Part shown: one piece after another, positions 1-6,056 of the stretch
Position numbering within the stretch: position 1 is the stretch's first letter
Layout of the letters: every line of letters begins with the position of its first letter
Assembly: GCA_934438135.1 (NCBI GenBank)
Contig: CAKSBP010000058.1
Location: 1-16,762 of the forward strand
DNA length: 16,762 nt
DNA from: an uncultured Clostridium sp.
GTDB taxonomy: Bacteria; Bacillota; Clostridia; Lachnospirales; Lachnospiraceae
Reading direction: 5' to 3'
Made by a program: the position numbers and the translations under genes
The notes under the pieces: generated by a model
What the model was told of the DNA's origin: nothing
Database searches by the model: none
The model's input: the letters and a program-made list of their open reading frames with translations, nothing else

Positions 1-101
1 AAAAGTGGGGGATTTTAATAGAAAAGGAATCTGAAAGCCTTGAATTTATTGGCTTAGAGATTCCGAGAGATTATTATTTATCTAAGGAGGAAGATTTATG
101 A
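1..101 (+). CDS. 3' end of an unidentified protein (partial)
   Basis: A frame open from the left window edge runs about 32 codons and ends in a TGA that overlaps the ATG of the next gene (ATGA). Its last codons contain the AAGGAGG ribosome binding site of that gene. The reading is codon-like (Glu/Lys/Leu-rich, ending in ...YYLSKEEDL), and the stop/start overlap is typical of translationally coupled genes. I do not recognise the product. RsiV-like proteins often follow an ECF sigma-factor gene, but this tail does not obviously resemble a sigma-factor C-terminus. Confidence 0.5.
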   Translation, partial: KWGILIEKESESLEFIGLEIPRDYYLSKEEDL

Positions 102-907
102 AGAAAAAATCAGTAGCAGCCAAAAAATTTAAAAAACGTATGAGGGCCTGTGTTTTCGCCATTACTCTTGCATTCGGAGTAATGTATGTACCACAGCAGA
201 TATTCCAAACTGCACCTGTTACTACAACCGTAACTGCAGCATCTGCTAAAATTAAAACAGTAAAAGTAACGAAAAAGGAAACAACAAAGACATTTAAATC
301 CGCAAAAGGTACCGCTTTATTTCAAGGCACTTATCAGAAACCGGTTTTAAATGGGAGCAGTACTGGCATAAAGAAAATCAATACGTTCTACACAACTGCA
401 CAGAATAAATTTTTTCAGGATTATAAGAAACAGACAACAAAAACCTTCTCCCAGGAAGAAGATTTTATCAAAGAAATGGGAACTCCTTATAGTGACGCTT
501 TGACTGCTGATATTACCTATAATAAAAATGGTGTAATCAGCATCATGCAGACTGGATACTTTTATTCTGGCGGAGCACATGGAATGCCCTATCGCATTTC
601 CCATACCTTTGATTTAAATACAGGAAAAGAACTGAAACTGACAGATATTATGAAAGGTTCCAAAACACAGATTAAAAATAAAATCGTCGATGCCTTTCAA
701 AAGAAATTAAACAATTTTGAAGGTGCCTTTGACAATGCCATGACTACCGTCAAAAAATCTGCTGATACAAATTCTCCATTTTATCTTCAGAAAAATAAAA
801 TCACATTCTATTACGGTCCATATGATTTGGCACCATATGCAGCGGGATTTGTTGAAGCCTCAATTCCTTATACTGCAAAAAATACGTTTAAAATCAATCT
901 GAAATAG
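98..907 (+). CDS. Secreted DUF3298/DUF4163 (RsiV-like) protein
   Basis: Predicted exported protein of 269 residues. The N-terminus is strongly basic (MKKKSVAAKKFKKRMR), followed by a hydrophobic stretch at about 17-32 and an Ala-rich possible cleavage region near 47-50. The mature part matches the DUF4163-DUF3298 layout: an N-terminal region with a TALFQGTYQKP segment, then the hallmark GGAHG near residue 155 and the FDLNTGKELKLTDI segment typical of DUF3298. In Bacillus RsiV the same fold is the extracellular part of an anti-sigma factor that senses lysozyme. Here there is no cytoplasmic sigma-binding domain upstream of the membrane segment, so a free secreted or surface protein is more likely than an anti-sigma factor. 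The start is supported by AAGGAGG seven bases upstream and by the ATGA overlap with the preceding frame. A strong terminator follows. Confidence 0.8.
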   Translation: MKKKSVAAKKFKKRMRACVFAITLAFGVMYVPQQIFQTAPVTTTVTAASAKIKTVKVTKKETTKTFKSAKGTALFQGTYQKPVLNGSSTGIKKINTFYTTAQNKFFQDYKKQTTKTFSQEEDFIKEMGTPYSDALTADITYNKNGVISIMQTGYFYSGGAHGMPYRISHTFDLNTGKELKLTDIMKGSKTQIKNKIVDAFQKKLNNFEGAFDNAMTTVKKSADTNSPFYLQKNKITFYYGPYDLAPYAAGFVEASIPYTAKNTFKINLK

Positions 908-938
908 CCTGTTTTCCAGAACAGTAGTTGACAGATAT

Positions 939-972
939 AAAAGCCTCCGGCTTCATACTGCCTGAGGCTTTT
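939..972 (+). terminator. Rho-independent terminator of the DUF3298 gene
   Basis: A perfect 9-bp stem, AAAAGCCTC paired with GAGGCTTTT, encloses a 16-nt loop that can itself fold. It lies 31 nt after the stop codon. The A-tract/T-tract ends make it potentially bidirectional. Confidence 0.8.
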
Positions 973-1120
973 CTCTATTTTATAAATAGCTCTTTTATTA
1001 TCTTCAAATACAAAAGCTGACTCTATGTAGAAGTTTTATGTGATTTTTGATTAAAATTTTCTTTTCAGTAATAAGCACCGTATCCCTACAAATCCTAAAA
1101 AATAAATTTCCTAATGATAT

Positions 1121-1153
1121 AAAAATAAGAGTCCCACTAACTCTGAAACTCTT
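1121..1153 (-). terminator. Terminator of tRNA-Gly(CCC)
   Basis: Read on the minus strand, AAGAGT and ACTCTT form a 6-bp stem followed by ATTTTT. It lies just downstream of the tRNA 3' end. The stem is short, so it may be a weak terminator. Confidence 0.5.
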
Positions 1154-1175
1154 TTCAACATAAATCTTCTAAATA

Positions 1176-1247
1176 AGCACGAGACGGGATTCGAACCCGC
1201 GGCCCTCGGCTTGGGAAGCCAATGCTCTACCACTGAGCCACTCGTGC
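1176..1247 (-). tRNA. tRNA-Gly (anticodon CCC)
   Basis: This is a 72-nt cloverleaf on the minus strand. The acceptor stem is GCACGAG/CTCGTGC with discriminator T, as expected for bacterial glycine tRNA. The D arm contains GCTCAGTGGTAGAGC, the anticodon loop is TTCCCAA (anticodon CCC, reading GGG), and the T arm is GCGGGTTCGAATCCCGT. No CCA is encoded, so it must be added by the CCA-adding enzyme. It has its own promoter about 50 nt upstream. Acceptor and T arms are the same as those of the tRNA-Gly(GCC) cluster at 3768-4049. Confidence 0.97.
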
Positions 1248-1295
1248 AGTATATATGTACAGAATAAAGCATATTTTCTCTATCACTTTTATTTA

Positions 1296-1323
1296 ATTAT
1301 AGCACTCTTATTTTTTATTGCAA
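1296..1323 (-). promoter_or_regulatory. Promoter of tRNA-Gly(CCC)
   Basis: On the minus strand there is a consensus TATAAT -10 and a TTGCAA -35 with a 16-nt spacer. The predicted start lies about 40 nt upstream of the tRNA. Confidence 0.6.
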
Positions 1324-1386
1324 CCCTAAATTTAATTTTTCCGAACAGATATCCAGGGAACAGCTCCCCCCTGCTCCCCAATCAAT

Positions 1387-2271
1387 TTACTCATTTACCG
1401 GCTTCTTCCGAAACATTTCCACGATATGATTATACATCTGTGCGGCTGCCGGTGATAATGCCTTCTTATCAAAACAGGCCAGTCCAATAACACGGTAATC
1501 CTTTGGAAATATTGGATAGACATTTACCTGGTCTGCTGCTTTCTGTGCCGTCAGTTCTGGCATAATACTAATACCAAACCCACTTTCCACCATAGCAATC
1601 GTAGACTGGTCATCAATTACAAAGCAATGAGAACGCACTGCCAGTTTATTTTTCTGAATAAATTTTTGAATATCGGCATCACATGCTTCTCGCTGAATCA
1701 CAAACATATGCTCCATCATTTCATCCAATGTAATATAATCCTTATGTTTCGTTTTCAGCTTCTTAGGAACCACGCACACCAGTGGATCATCATATAATGG
1801 AACCATCGGCATTTCCTTCTCACAGCTGGTGGATAAAAATCCAAGATCAACGGCTCCTGTTTTCAGCCAGTTTATAATATCATCGTATGTTCCCTCAAAA
1901 ATCTCAACTGTAATTCCCGGATATTTTTTCTGAAAAGAAGTCACAATCTCTGGAATCCAGTGAATACAAACACTGTTAAAAGTTCCTAGCTTAACAGTTC
2001 CCTTATTTAATCCGTTCATCTGATCAATGATCTGCTGCAGCACTTCCCCATTATTTAAAAGCTGGCGGATCTGTGGATAAAGTGCCTCACCGTTACTGGT
2101 AAGTTCCACCCCCTGCTTGTTCCGATGGAATAATTGAAATCCGACTTCACGCTCCATCGCCGCAACAGAATGAGAAATGGCCGATGGCGTCAAATTCATA
2201 ATCTGTGCTGCTCTGCTAAAGCTCCCCTGCTGTACGACTGCGTGGAAAATCTCACAAAATAATAACGTCAA
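1387..2271 (-). CDS. LysR-family transcriptional regulator
   Basis: LysR-type regulator of 294 residues, a usual length for the family. Residues 1-60 form the winged helix-turn-helix (FSRAAQIMNLTPSAISHSVAAMEREVGFQLFHR pattern), followed by a linker helix. From about 90 to 290 lies the periplasmic-binding-protein-like effector domain (starting GTVKLGTFNSV). The start is a TTG: the only nearby upstream ATG is closed at once by TGA, and GGGGTGA sits at a suitable distance before the TTG. The effector is not evident. LysR genes usually control a divergent neighbour, but the rightward transcript here carries no clear protein gene, only a candidate small RNA (2463-2573). The gene's own promoter lies inside an inverted-repeat arm at 2361-2373, which would suit autoregulation. 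I see no good terminator directly after the stop. Confidence 0.9.
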   Translation of the reverse strand: MTLLFCEIFHAVVQQGSFSRAAQIMNLTPSAISHSVAAMEREVGFQLFHRNKQGVELTSNGEALYPQIRQLLNNGEVLQQIIDQMNGLNKGTVKLGTFNSVCIHWIPEIVTSFQKKYPGITVEIFEGTYDDIINWLKTGAVDLGFLSTSCEKEMPMVPLYDDPLVCVVPKKLKTKHKDYITLDEMMEHMFVIQREACDADIQKFIQKNKLAVRSHCFVIDDQSTIAMVESGFGISIMPELTAQKAADQVNVYPIFPKDYRVIGLACFDKKALSPAAAQMYNHIVEMFRKKPVNE

Positions 2272-2337
2272 GAAATCACCCCATGTGAATATTTTTCATC
2301 TGTAAAATGAAATAAATGAATTTTACTTATCACTAAA

Positions 2338-2366
2338 AGTATAATAAAATATAATCAATAAGTCAA
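2338..2366 (-). promoter_or_regulatory. Leftward promoter of the LysR gene
   Basis: On the minus strand, TTGACT and TATACT are separated by exactly 17 nt, close to sigma-A consensus. The -35 overlaps the left arm of the 12-bp inverted repeat at 2362-2431. The predicted leader before the TTG start is about 60 nt. Confidence 0.65.
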
Positions 2367-2431
2367 ATCGATGATGCAAATCGGAATAAGCCTCCTTTAT
2401 GCTAGTTTGTTTTGTCAACCATCGATTTGAC
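2362..2431. repeat. 12-bp perfect inverted repeat between divergent promoters
   Basis: GTCAAATCGATG (2362-2373) and CATCGATTTGAC (2420-2431) are exact inverted copies 46 nt apart. Each arm contains TTGAC, which serves as the -35 box of an outward-facing promoter. This suggests a dimeric or looping operator, plausibly for the adjacent LysR protein. Confidence 0.7.
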
Positions 2432-2456
2432 GCGCGCCTTAATTTTATAATATAGG
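2427..2456 (+). promoter_or_regulatory. Rightward promoter for the small-RNA candidate
   Basis: TTGACG is followed after 18 nt by TATAGG; TAATAT and TATAAT overlap just upstream, so the exact -10 is ambiguous. The -35 lies in the right arm of the inverted repeat. The predicted start is near 2463. Confidence 0.45.
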
Positions 2457-2462
2457 GCATTT

Positions 2463-2573
2463 TTTTTGCTTAATCCTCTCCCCTAAGGAGGGTTATAAAT
2501 ATATTTACCCATTATATAACTCATATCCAACAATAGGCCAATCCTGTAAGCGACCGTACAGGGTTGGTTTTTT
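2463..2573 (+). ncRNA. Candidate ~110-nt small RNA
   Basis: A promoter-like sequence (2427-2456) and a strong terminator (2538-2573) bracket about 110 nt. No ORF with a usable start codon lies between them: a GGAGGG site at about 2487-2492 is followed by AT-rich sequence without ATG, GTG or TTG at suitable spacing. The RNA would carry CTCTCCCC next to AAGGAGGG, which can pair with each other. A C-rich loop of this kind can act on ribosome binding sites in Firmicute small RNAs. It matches no RNA family I recognise. It could instead be the untranslated remnant of a gene lost from beside the LysR regulator. Confidence 0.4.
2538..2573 (+). terminator. Strong rho-independent terminator
   Basis: CCAATCCTGT pairs with ACAGGGTTGG over 10 bp (one G-T pair) around a 10-nt loop and is followed by six T. 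A second, weaker AGAAAC/GTTTCT hairpin with a T-run follows at 2582-2602. Confidence 0.8.
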
Positions 2574-2631
2574 CGTTATTTAGAAACTTTTTGTTTCTTT
2601 TTCTTAGCCGTTAACCTCATAAACAATTCGT

Positions 2632-2664
2632 AAAAAAATGAGGCAGCCTAAACAAGACTGCCCC
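2632..2664 (-). terminator. Terminator after the 229-residue gene and pseudogene
   Basis: On the minus strand, GGGGCAG pairs with CTGCCTC (one G-T) around an 11-nt loop and is followed by seven T. It closes the leftward unit made of the 229-residue gene and the CD3324-like remnant. Confidence 0.7.
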
Positions 2665-2685
2665 TAACCTTTATATCAAAATACT

Positions 2686-2828
2686 CTATGCTATTTTCTT
2701 TTTCTGGGTTACGATTTCACTGAATACTCTTTTCAGAAAGGGAATATAAAGATAATCGCCATCCACATATTTCTGGATTTGTTCCATCAATTCTTTCGGC
2801 AAAACCTGATCCGCTCTTTATAGCTTAT
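2686..2828 (-). pseudogene. Decayed CD3324-family small HTH protein
   Basis: A well-placed AGGAGG (2835-2840) is followed at the correct spacing by ATA where a start ATG is expected, then AGC TAT AAA. A one-base loss breaks the frame. In the next frame the DNA reads ADQVLPKELMEQ...YVDGDYLYIP, which I recognise as the N-terminal half of CD3324-type proteins (about 85-90 residues, Mor-like helix-turn-helix). Immediately after YIP another frame reads LSEKSIQ, and then after one extra base IVTQKKKIA and a stop. LSxKSIQRI is the C-terminal recognition-helix region of this family. So some 40-45 central codons are deleted, near 2740, in addition to a lost start and two small frameshifts. The remnant is co-directional with, and close behind, the 229-residue gene. 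The family assignment is from memory of its motifs. Confidence 0.65.
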
Positions 2829-2863
2829 AAGCGTCCTCCTAAAATTTTAATGCCTCCTTTGGC

Positions 2864-3553
2864 TTACTGATTCTGATACTTTTTCAGTTCTTCCGGTGTA
2901 AATTCCATTCCGTATTCTTCTTCCGGTTCAATCACAAGCCCAAAATCTGATGCTGCTGCCTTTACAAATTCTCTGAATGTATATTTATTTAACTCATGCT
3001 GTCTAATATTTTTCTCATCCGCATTCATTTTTGTCAAATACAGTTTAATATATTCCGTATCGTCGCCTTTACGCTGAACCGTTTCAAATCCCCAGCCTTC
3101 CATGATATTTACTGATTTATCCGCTAATTTTCCCTGAATCCAGAAGGATTTATCCTGAAGTGTCTCCCAGGCAGTTACTTTCTTTTTTTCTTTTGTTTTG
3201 ACCGACATCAATGCCATAATGGTATCTACTTCCCCTTTAATTTCAGCCAAATCTTCTCTTGTAATATACAGTTCTTCTTCCGAAAGCCCTTGAATAGATA
3301 AACCATCACATGCTGTGCCTCCCTGGAAAAATGCCTCCAATGCTTTTACCACTGGAATCTGCATATACGTATACCCCGTTTTATCTTCTACTTTATCCAT
3401 GCGCTTATTCAAGCTGTCTGCCGTCAGAAAGATTTCCATTACCCCATCAATTACCATAATTTCATCTTTCATCAGAAGAGCAACTGGATTCTTCCAATGC
3501 TCTAATAACATAACCTGTTCTACCAATGCATTACTTTTTCTTTCGCCACTCAT
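2864..3553 (-). CDS. Hypothetical protein, 229 residues
   Basis: I do not recognise this protein. It is soluble and acidic, with no signal peptide or membrane segment. An N-terminal region (about 15-130) has alternating beta/alpha character (VMLLEHWKNPVALLMKDEIMV). It ends in a repeated-looking acidic helix, after which a basic linker (about 128-140, KTKEKKKV) leads to a second domain with WETLQDKSFW and a Pro/Glu-rich tail (EPEEEYGMEFTPEEL). The start is set at 3553 because AGGAGG (3562-3567) lies 8 nt before that ATG. An in-frame ATG 21 nt further out (3574) has no ribosome binding site and would overlap the site. The DNA before it can form a GTATCAT/ATGATAC stem (3568-3611) ending right at the ribosome binding site, and a possible TAAAAT -10 lies near 3615-3620. 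It is probably transcribed with the small pseudogene behind it. Confidence 0.75.
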   Translation of the reverse strand: MSGERKSNALVEQVMLLEHWKNPVALLMKDEIMVIDGVMEIFLTADSLNKRMDKVEDKTGYTYMQIPVVKALEAFFQGGTACDGLSIQGLSEEELYITREDLAEIKGEVDTIMALMSVKTKEKKKVTAWETLQDKSFWIQGKLADKSVNIMEGWGFETVQRKGDDTEYIKLYLTKMNADEKNIRQHELNKYTFREFVKAAASDFGLVIEPEEEYGMEFTPEELKKYQNQ

Positions 3554-3717
3554 CGTCTCTTCCTCCTGTATCATCCCATTTTATTTTTCTGCTTCTCCAA
3601 AAGCATGATACTATTATTTTACCATATATAAAGTACCAAAAAAAGTCTGTTTTCCAACCGATTCATATATTGTTTGCTTTTTTCATAACAAATCTTAACC
3701 TCTATATTTATCTATGC

Positions 3718-3760
3718 AAAAAAATTCCAGAACTATGATTTTATCAAAAATTCTGGAATT
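3718..3760 (-). terminator. Terminator of the tRNA-Gly(GCC) cluster
   Basis: On the minus strand, AATTCCAGAA and TTCTGGAATT form a perfect 10-bp stem, with a TGAT/ATCA inner stem in the 18-nt loop, followed by a run of seven T. It begins 8 nt after the last tRNA. Confidence 0.8.
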
Positions 3761-3767
3761 ACCTATA

Positions 3768-3839
3768 AGCACGAGACGGGATTCGAACCCGCGACCCTCG
3801 CCTTGGCAAGGCGATACTCCACCGCTGAGCCACTCGTGC
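3768..3839 (-). tRNA. tRNA-Gly (GCC), third transcribed copy
   Basis: A 72-nt cloverleaf: acceptor GCACGAG/CTCGTGC, discriminator T, anticodon stem TCGCC/GGCGA with loop TTGCCAA (anticodon GCC, reading GGC and GGU), and a T arm with GGTTCGAATCC. No CCA is encoded. It is the promoter-distal copy, 8 nt before the terminator. Confidence 0.97.
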
Positions 3840-3872
3840 AGTCTCTTTATATTTACACTGTTCTCACAGTTA

Positions 3873-3944
3873 AGCACGAGACGGGATTCGAACCCGCGAC
3901 CCTCGCCTTGGCAAGGCGATACTCCACCGCTGAGCCACTCGTGC
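3873..3944 (-). tRNA. tRNA-Gly (GCC), second copy
   Basis: Identical in sequence to the copies on both sides and separated from each by the same 33-nt spacer. Anticodon GCC; no encoded CCA. It is presumably processed from a common precursor. Confidence 0.97.
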
Positions 3945-3977
3945 AGTCTCTTTATATTTACACTGTTCTCACAGTTA

Positions 3978-4049
3978 AGCACGAGACGGGATTCGAACCC
4001 GCGACCCTCGCCTTGGCAAGGCGATACTCCACCGCTGAGCCACTCGTGC
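3978..4049 (-). tRNA. tRNA-Gly (GCC), first transcribed copy
   Basis: Identical to the other two copies. It is nearest the promoter at 4096-4124, with a leader of about 40 nt. Anticodon GCC; no encoded CCA. Confidence 0.97.
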
Positions 4050-4095
4050 ATCGCAACCGTTTGGTCTATCTTGCTGACCTCACGGGACGTCCATA

Positions 4096-4124
4096 ATCAT
4101 ACAATATTTTTTTTACTTTGTCAA
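4096..4124 (-). promoter_or_regulatory. Promoter of the tRNA-Gly(GCC) cluster
   Basis: On the minus strand, a consensus TTGACA is followed after 17 nt by TATGAT, in an A-rich spacer. This is a strong sigma-A type promoter, as expected for stable RNA. It lies directly behind the nitroreductase stop, so read-through from that gene would add to it. Confidence 0.8.
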
Positions 4125-4161
4125 TAACAAATTTTAAAAATTTTTAAATTGTTTCAAATTC

Positions 4162-4926
4162 CTATTGTTGTTCCGTTAAAACGACGGTAAACATGTAAAT
4201 ATTATTTTTCAACGTTTTCTCCGCAATTATCTCATTTTTCACTACTTCTGCATTATACCACATCTCTTCACTGGCAATCATCAGATGTGCCAGCATCATA
4301 CCCATATCGAATTCTTTGTAATAATCAAGTGTCTGCCCTTTCAGGTTAAAAATGTCCTTTTTACAGAACACATGAATCCGGTTCTTCGTTACCACAAAGC
4401 GCCATGGCTGGCTGTTCTGCCTGGATGGTGCCAGAATCGCTGCACTTAGTATCTTTCTGGTATCCTGGTTCTCATTGTCCTTAAACACACAAAAAGAATC
4501 CAATGAAAGTCTCCGCTTCAGCTTTCCAACATTAAAAATATCCGTATTCGTAAAGCCAAACGCCAGCACTGCGGTCAGCTTATCTTTTTCAGACGCCTTT
4601 TTAAAACCAACGAAACAGCTTCCAAGCTCTTTCGTCAGCAGGTAAAGGGCTACCTGCTCCATCACAAGGCCTAAACTAATAATATCTTCTTCTGTTTTGT
4701 CTGTTGTCACCAAAAAATAATAAGGTGCCTTTACTGCAAAATGGCTGGATGGATGCCCCTGCCTCCCAGAACACGGCAGTATCTCATAACTGATTTTCCG
4801 TTCTTCCGAGGAAGCTGTAATATACTTTGTAAAATTCAGTATCTGTTTCTGTATCTTGTCATCAATCGACTCTGTTCTATAACTTTTTACTATCTTTCTC
4901 ATAAAAATGGCATCATATAAGTTCAT
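4162..4926 (-). CDS. Nitroreductase-family protein (TM1586-type)
   Basis: Predicted FMN-dependent nitroreductase-fold protein of 254 residues. The C-terminal part contains ILAPSRQNSQPWRFVV (about 165-180), the typical flavin-binding ASPSxxNxQPWRF motif. The N-terminal half carries a second, diverged copy of the fold with LGLVMEQVALYLLTKELGSCFVGF (about 85-108), matching the helix-then-GxCW region. This arrangement recalls the TM1586-type putative nitroreductase domain. The substrate is unknown. The start is placed at 4926 because AGGGTGGG precedes it. An in-frame ATG at 4986 has no ribosome binding site and would span the promoter. The gap to the tRNA-Gly promoter is only about 40 nt, with just an AT-only hairpin as a possible terminator. 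The upstream AraC gene is co-oriented but 135 nt away, and this gene has its own promoter. Confidence 0.8.
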   Translation of the reverse strand: MNLYDAIFMRKIVKSYRTESIDDKIQKQILNFTKYITASSEERKISYEILPCSGRQGHPSSHFAVKAPYYFLVTTDKTEEDIISLGLVMEQVALYLLTKELGSCFVGFKKASEKDKLTAVLAFGFTNTDIFNVGKLKRRLSLDSFCVFKDNENQDTRKILSAAILAPSRQNSQPWRFVVTKNRIHVFCKKDIFNLKGQTLDYYKEFDMGMMLAHLMIASEEMWYNAEVVKNEIIAEKTLKNNIYMFTVVLTEQQ

Positions 4927-4954
4927 GTTACCCACCCTGTTTTCCGAATCTTCT

Positions 4955-4983
4955 ATTATATTTCTAGTGTAACACAATTGTAA
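4955..4983 (-). promoter_or_regulatory. Promoter of the nitroreductase-like gene
   Basis: On the minus strand, TTACAA and a consensus TATAAT are separated by 17 nt. An 8-bp palindrome, ACAATTGT, overlaps the -35 and could be part of an operator. The leader to the ATG is short, about 20-25 nt. Confidence 0.6.
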
Positions 4984-5061
4984 CATTTTTTATGCACAAT
5001 ATAAAAGTTTTTCCATGGTTTTTTTTGTACATTTTTCATTATTCGCCGAAAATATAGGCTT

Positions 5062-5907
5062 TTACTGCTTTATTTGTTTGCTGTAATTAAGAGGAGATAT
5101 CCCGTAATATTTCTTAAATAATTTACTAAAATGATATACATCCTCATACCCTACCTGATTTGCAACGCTTCGTATACTGACTGGTTCCTGACCTTCTAAT
5201 ACCTCTTTCGCCTTCTCCAGACGGATTTTAATTAGGTAATTAATCGGAGAATCCCCCGTTTCTTCTTTAAACAGCTTAGATATGTAAACAGGGCTTAAGT
5301 ACATATTATGTGCAATTAAATCCAGCGAAATCTTGCAGGCATAATTTTCATTTAAATAGCTTATGATTTTCTTTACTACATAATTTCTATTGTAGGATTC
5401 GAAATTATATGCCTTCTGCTTTTCACATGCCGGCTGCATTTCTCTCAAAATTAAAATAAGAATCTGCATCAACTGTGCTTTCATCATAAAATAGCGTCCA
5501 AGGCTTTGCCCCTGCTGCTCTGCCACCATTTCATAGCAGTGTTTGGATATTTCCTGTTTTGTCTCTACGGAAGTGCGAAGTACATGGCCTCCATCTTTCA
5601 GTACAATCTGATTAGCAGGCATTCCAGAAAAATGGAAATCCGTAAATCCAGTTACGAATTCAACCATTGGTTCCTGCTCGCTGTTGTCGATACTCTGATG
5701 CTTTACGCCAGGGTTAAACAAAATTACATCACCAGAACGTACTTCATAAAGTGTCCCATCTACATAGTACTTTCCTTTTCCAGACAAAATAAAGGTTATT
5801 TCAACAAAATCATGACTGTGATACTTTCCATCGGCTACAATTTTGCTTTTTCCAGCATAAAAAACCGTTGGATTAAAATCACTCTCTGATATATCAAACT
5901 TTTCCAT
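5062..5907 (-). CDS. AraC-family transcriptional regulator with cupin domain
   Basis: Regulator of 281 residues. The N-terminal cupin (about 15-95) shows HSHDFVEITFILSGKG and the SGDVILFNPGVKH signature, so it probably binds a small ligand such as a sugar. The C-terminal AraC/XylS domain (about 180-278) has two helix-turn-helix motifs: LDLIAHNMYLSPVYISKLFKEETG and VANQVGYEDVYHFSKLFKKYYGISPLNY, the family signature. It starts at an ATG behind AGAGGTGAG. No sugar-use genes lie nearby. The closest co-directional gene is the nitroreductase-like one, so its target is not obvious from context. The usual role is activation of catabolic genes. Confidence 0.92.
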   Translation of the reverse strand: MEKFDISESDFNPTVFYAGKSKIVADGKYHSHDFVEITFILSGKGKYYVDGTLYEVRSGDVILFNPGVKHQSIDNSEQEPMVEFVTGFTDFHFSGMPANQIVLKDGGHVLRTSVETKQEISKHCYEMVAEQQGQSLGRYFMMKAQLMQILILILREMQPACEKQKAYNFESYNRNYVVKKIISYLNENYACKISLDLIAHNMYLSPVYISKLFKEETGDSPINYLIKIRLEKAKEVLEGQEPVSIRSVANQVGYEDVYHFSKLFKKYYGISPLNYSKQIKQ

Positions 5908-5935
5908 TTTCTCACCTCTAGCGTATACTGCTTCT

Positions 5936-5964
5936 ATTTTAGATCATTATTTTCGTAAATACAA
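5936..5964 (-). promoter_or_regulatory. Promoter of the AraC-family gene
   Basis: On the minus strand, TTGTAT and TAAAAT are separated by 17 nt, about 30 nt upstream of the ATG. It resembles consensus only moderately. Confidence 0.45.
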
Positions 5965-6003
5965 TCAAATATGTACAGAAAATCAAACTATCTTTTCCAC
6001 GTT

Positions 6004-6047
6004 AAAAAGGGTGGTTCCAACCACTACCGCTGAAACCACCCTTTTTT
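6004..6047 (-). terminator. Strong terminator after purL
   Basis: A perfect 13-bp stem, AAAAAGGGTGGTT with AACCACCCTTTTT, encloses a 17-nt loop and has T-runs on both strands. It lies 10 nt after the purL stop, and is symmetric enough to work in either direction. Confidence 0.9.
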
Positions 6048-6056
6048 AAGAATATT

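Larger units (their letters stand above)
3766..4050. repeat. Perfect 105-bp tandem repeat of tRNA genes
   Basis: The unit is a 72-nt tRNA-Gly plus a 33-nt spacer. Three tRNA copies and two spacers are identical base for base. Each spacer, read on the minus strand, holds a small hairpin ACTGT-GAGA-ACAGT. Similarity stops abruptly at both ends, which points to recent duplication or ongoing homogenisation. Confidence 0.95.

Noticed and set aside
1340..1380. Terminator after the first LysR gene
   Set aside because: A CAGGG/CCCTG hairpin can form on the minus strand but it is not followed by a T-run.
2487..2535. Leader peptide after the GGAGGG site in the small-RNA candidate
   Set aside because: No ATG, GTG or TTG follows at a suitable distance; only ATA/ATT-type triplets are available before a TAG.
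3766..4050. Regular repeats resembling a short CRISPR array
   Set aside because: The repeated part is a complete tRNA-Gly and the spacers are identical rather than unique; no cas genes are present.
3695..4127. Long open frames on both strands with three repeats of an ~35-residue unit
   Set aside because: They run straight through the three tRNA-Gly genes and their spacers. This is the well-known spurious repeat protein produced by translating tandem tRNAs.
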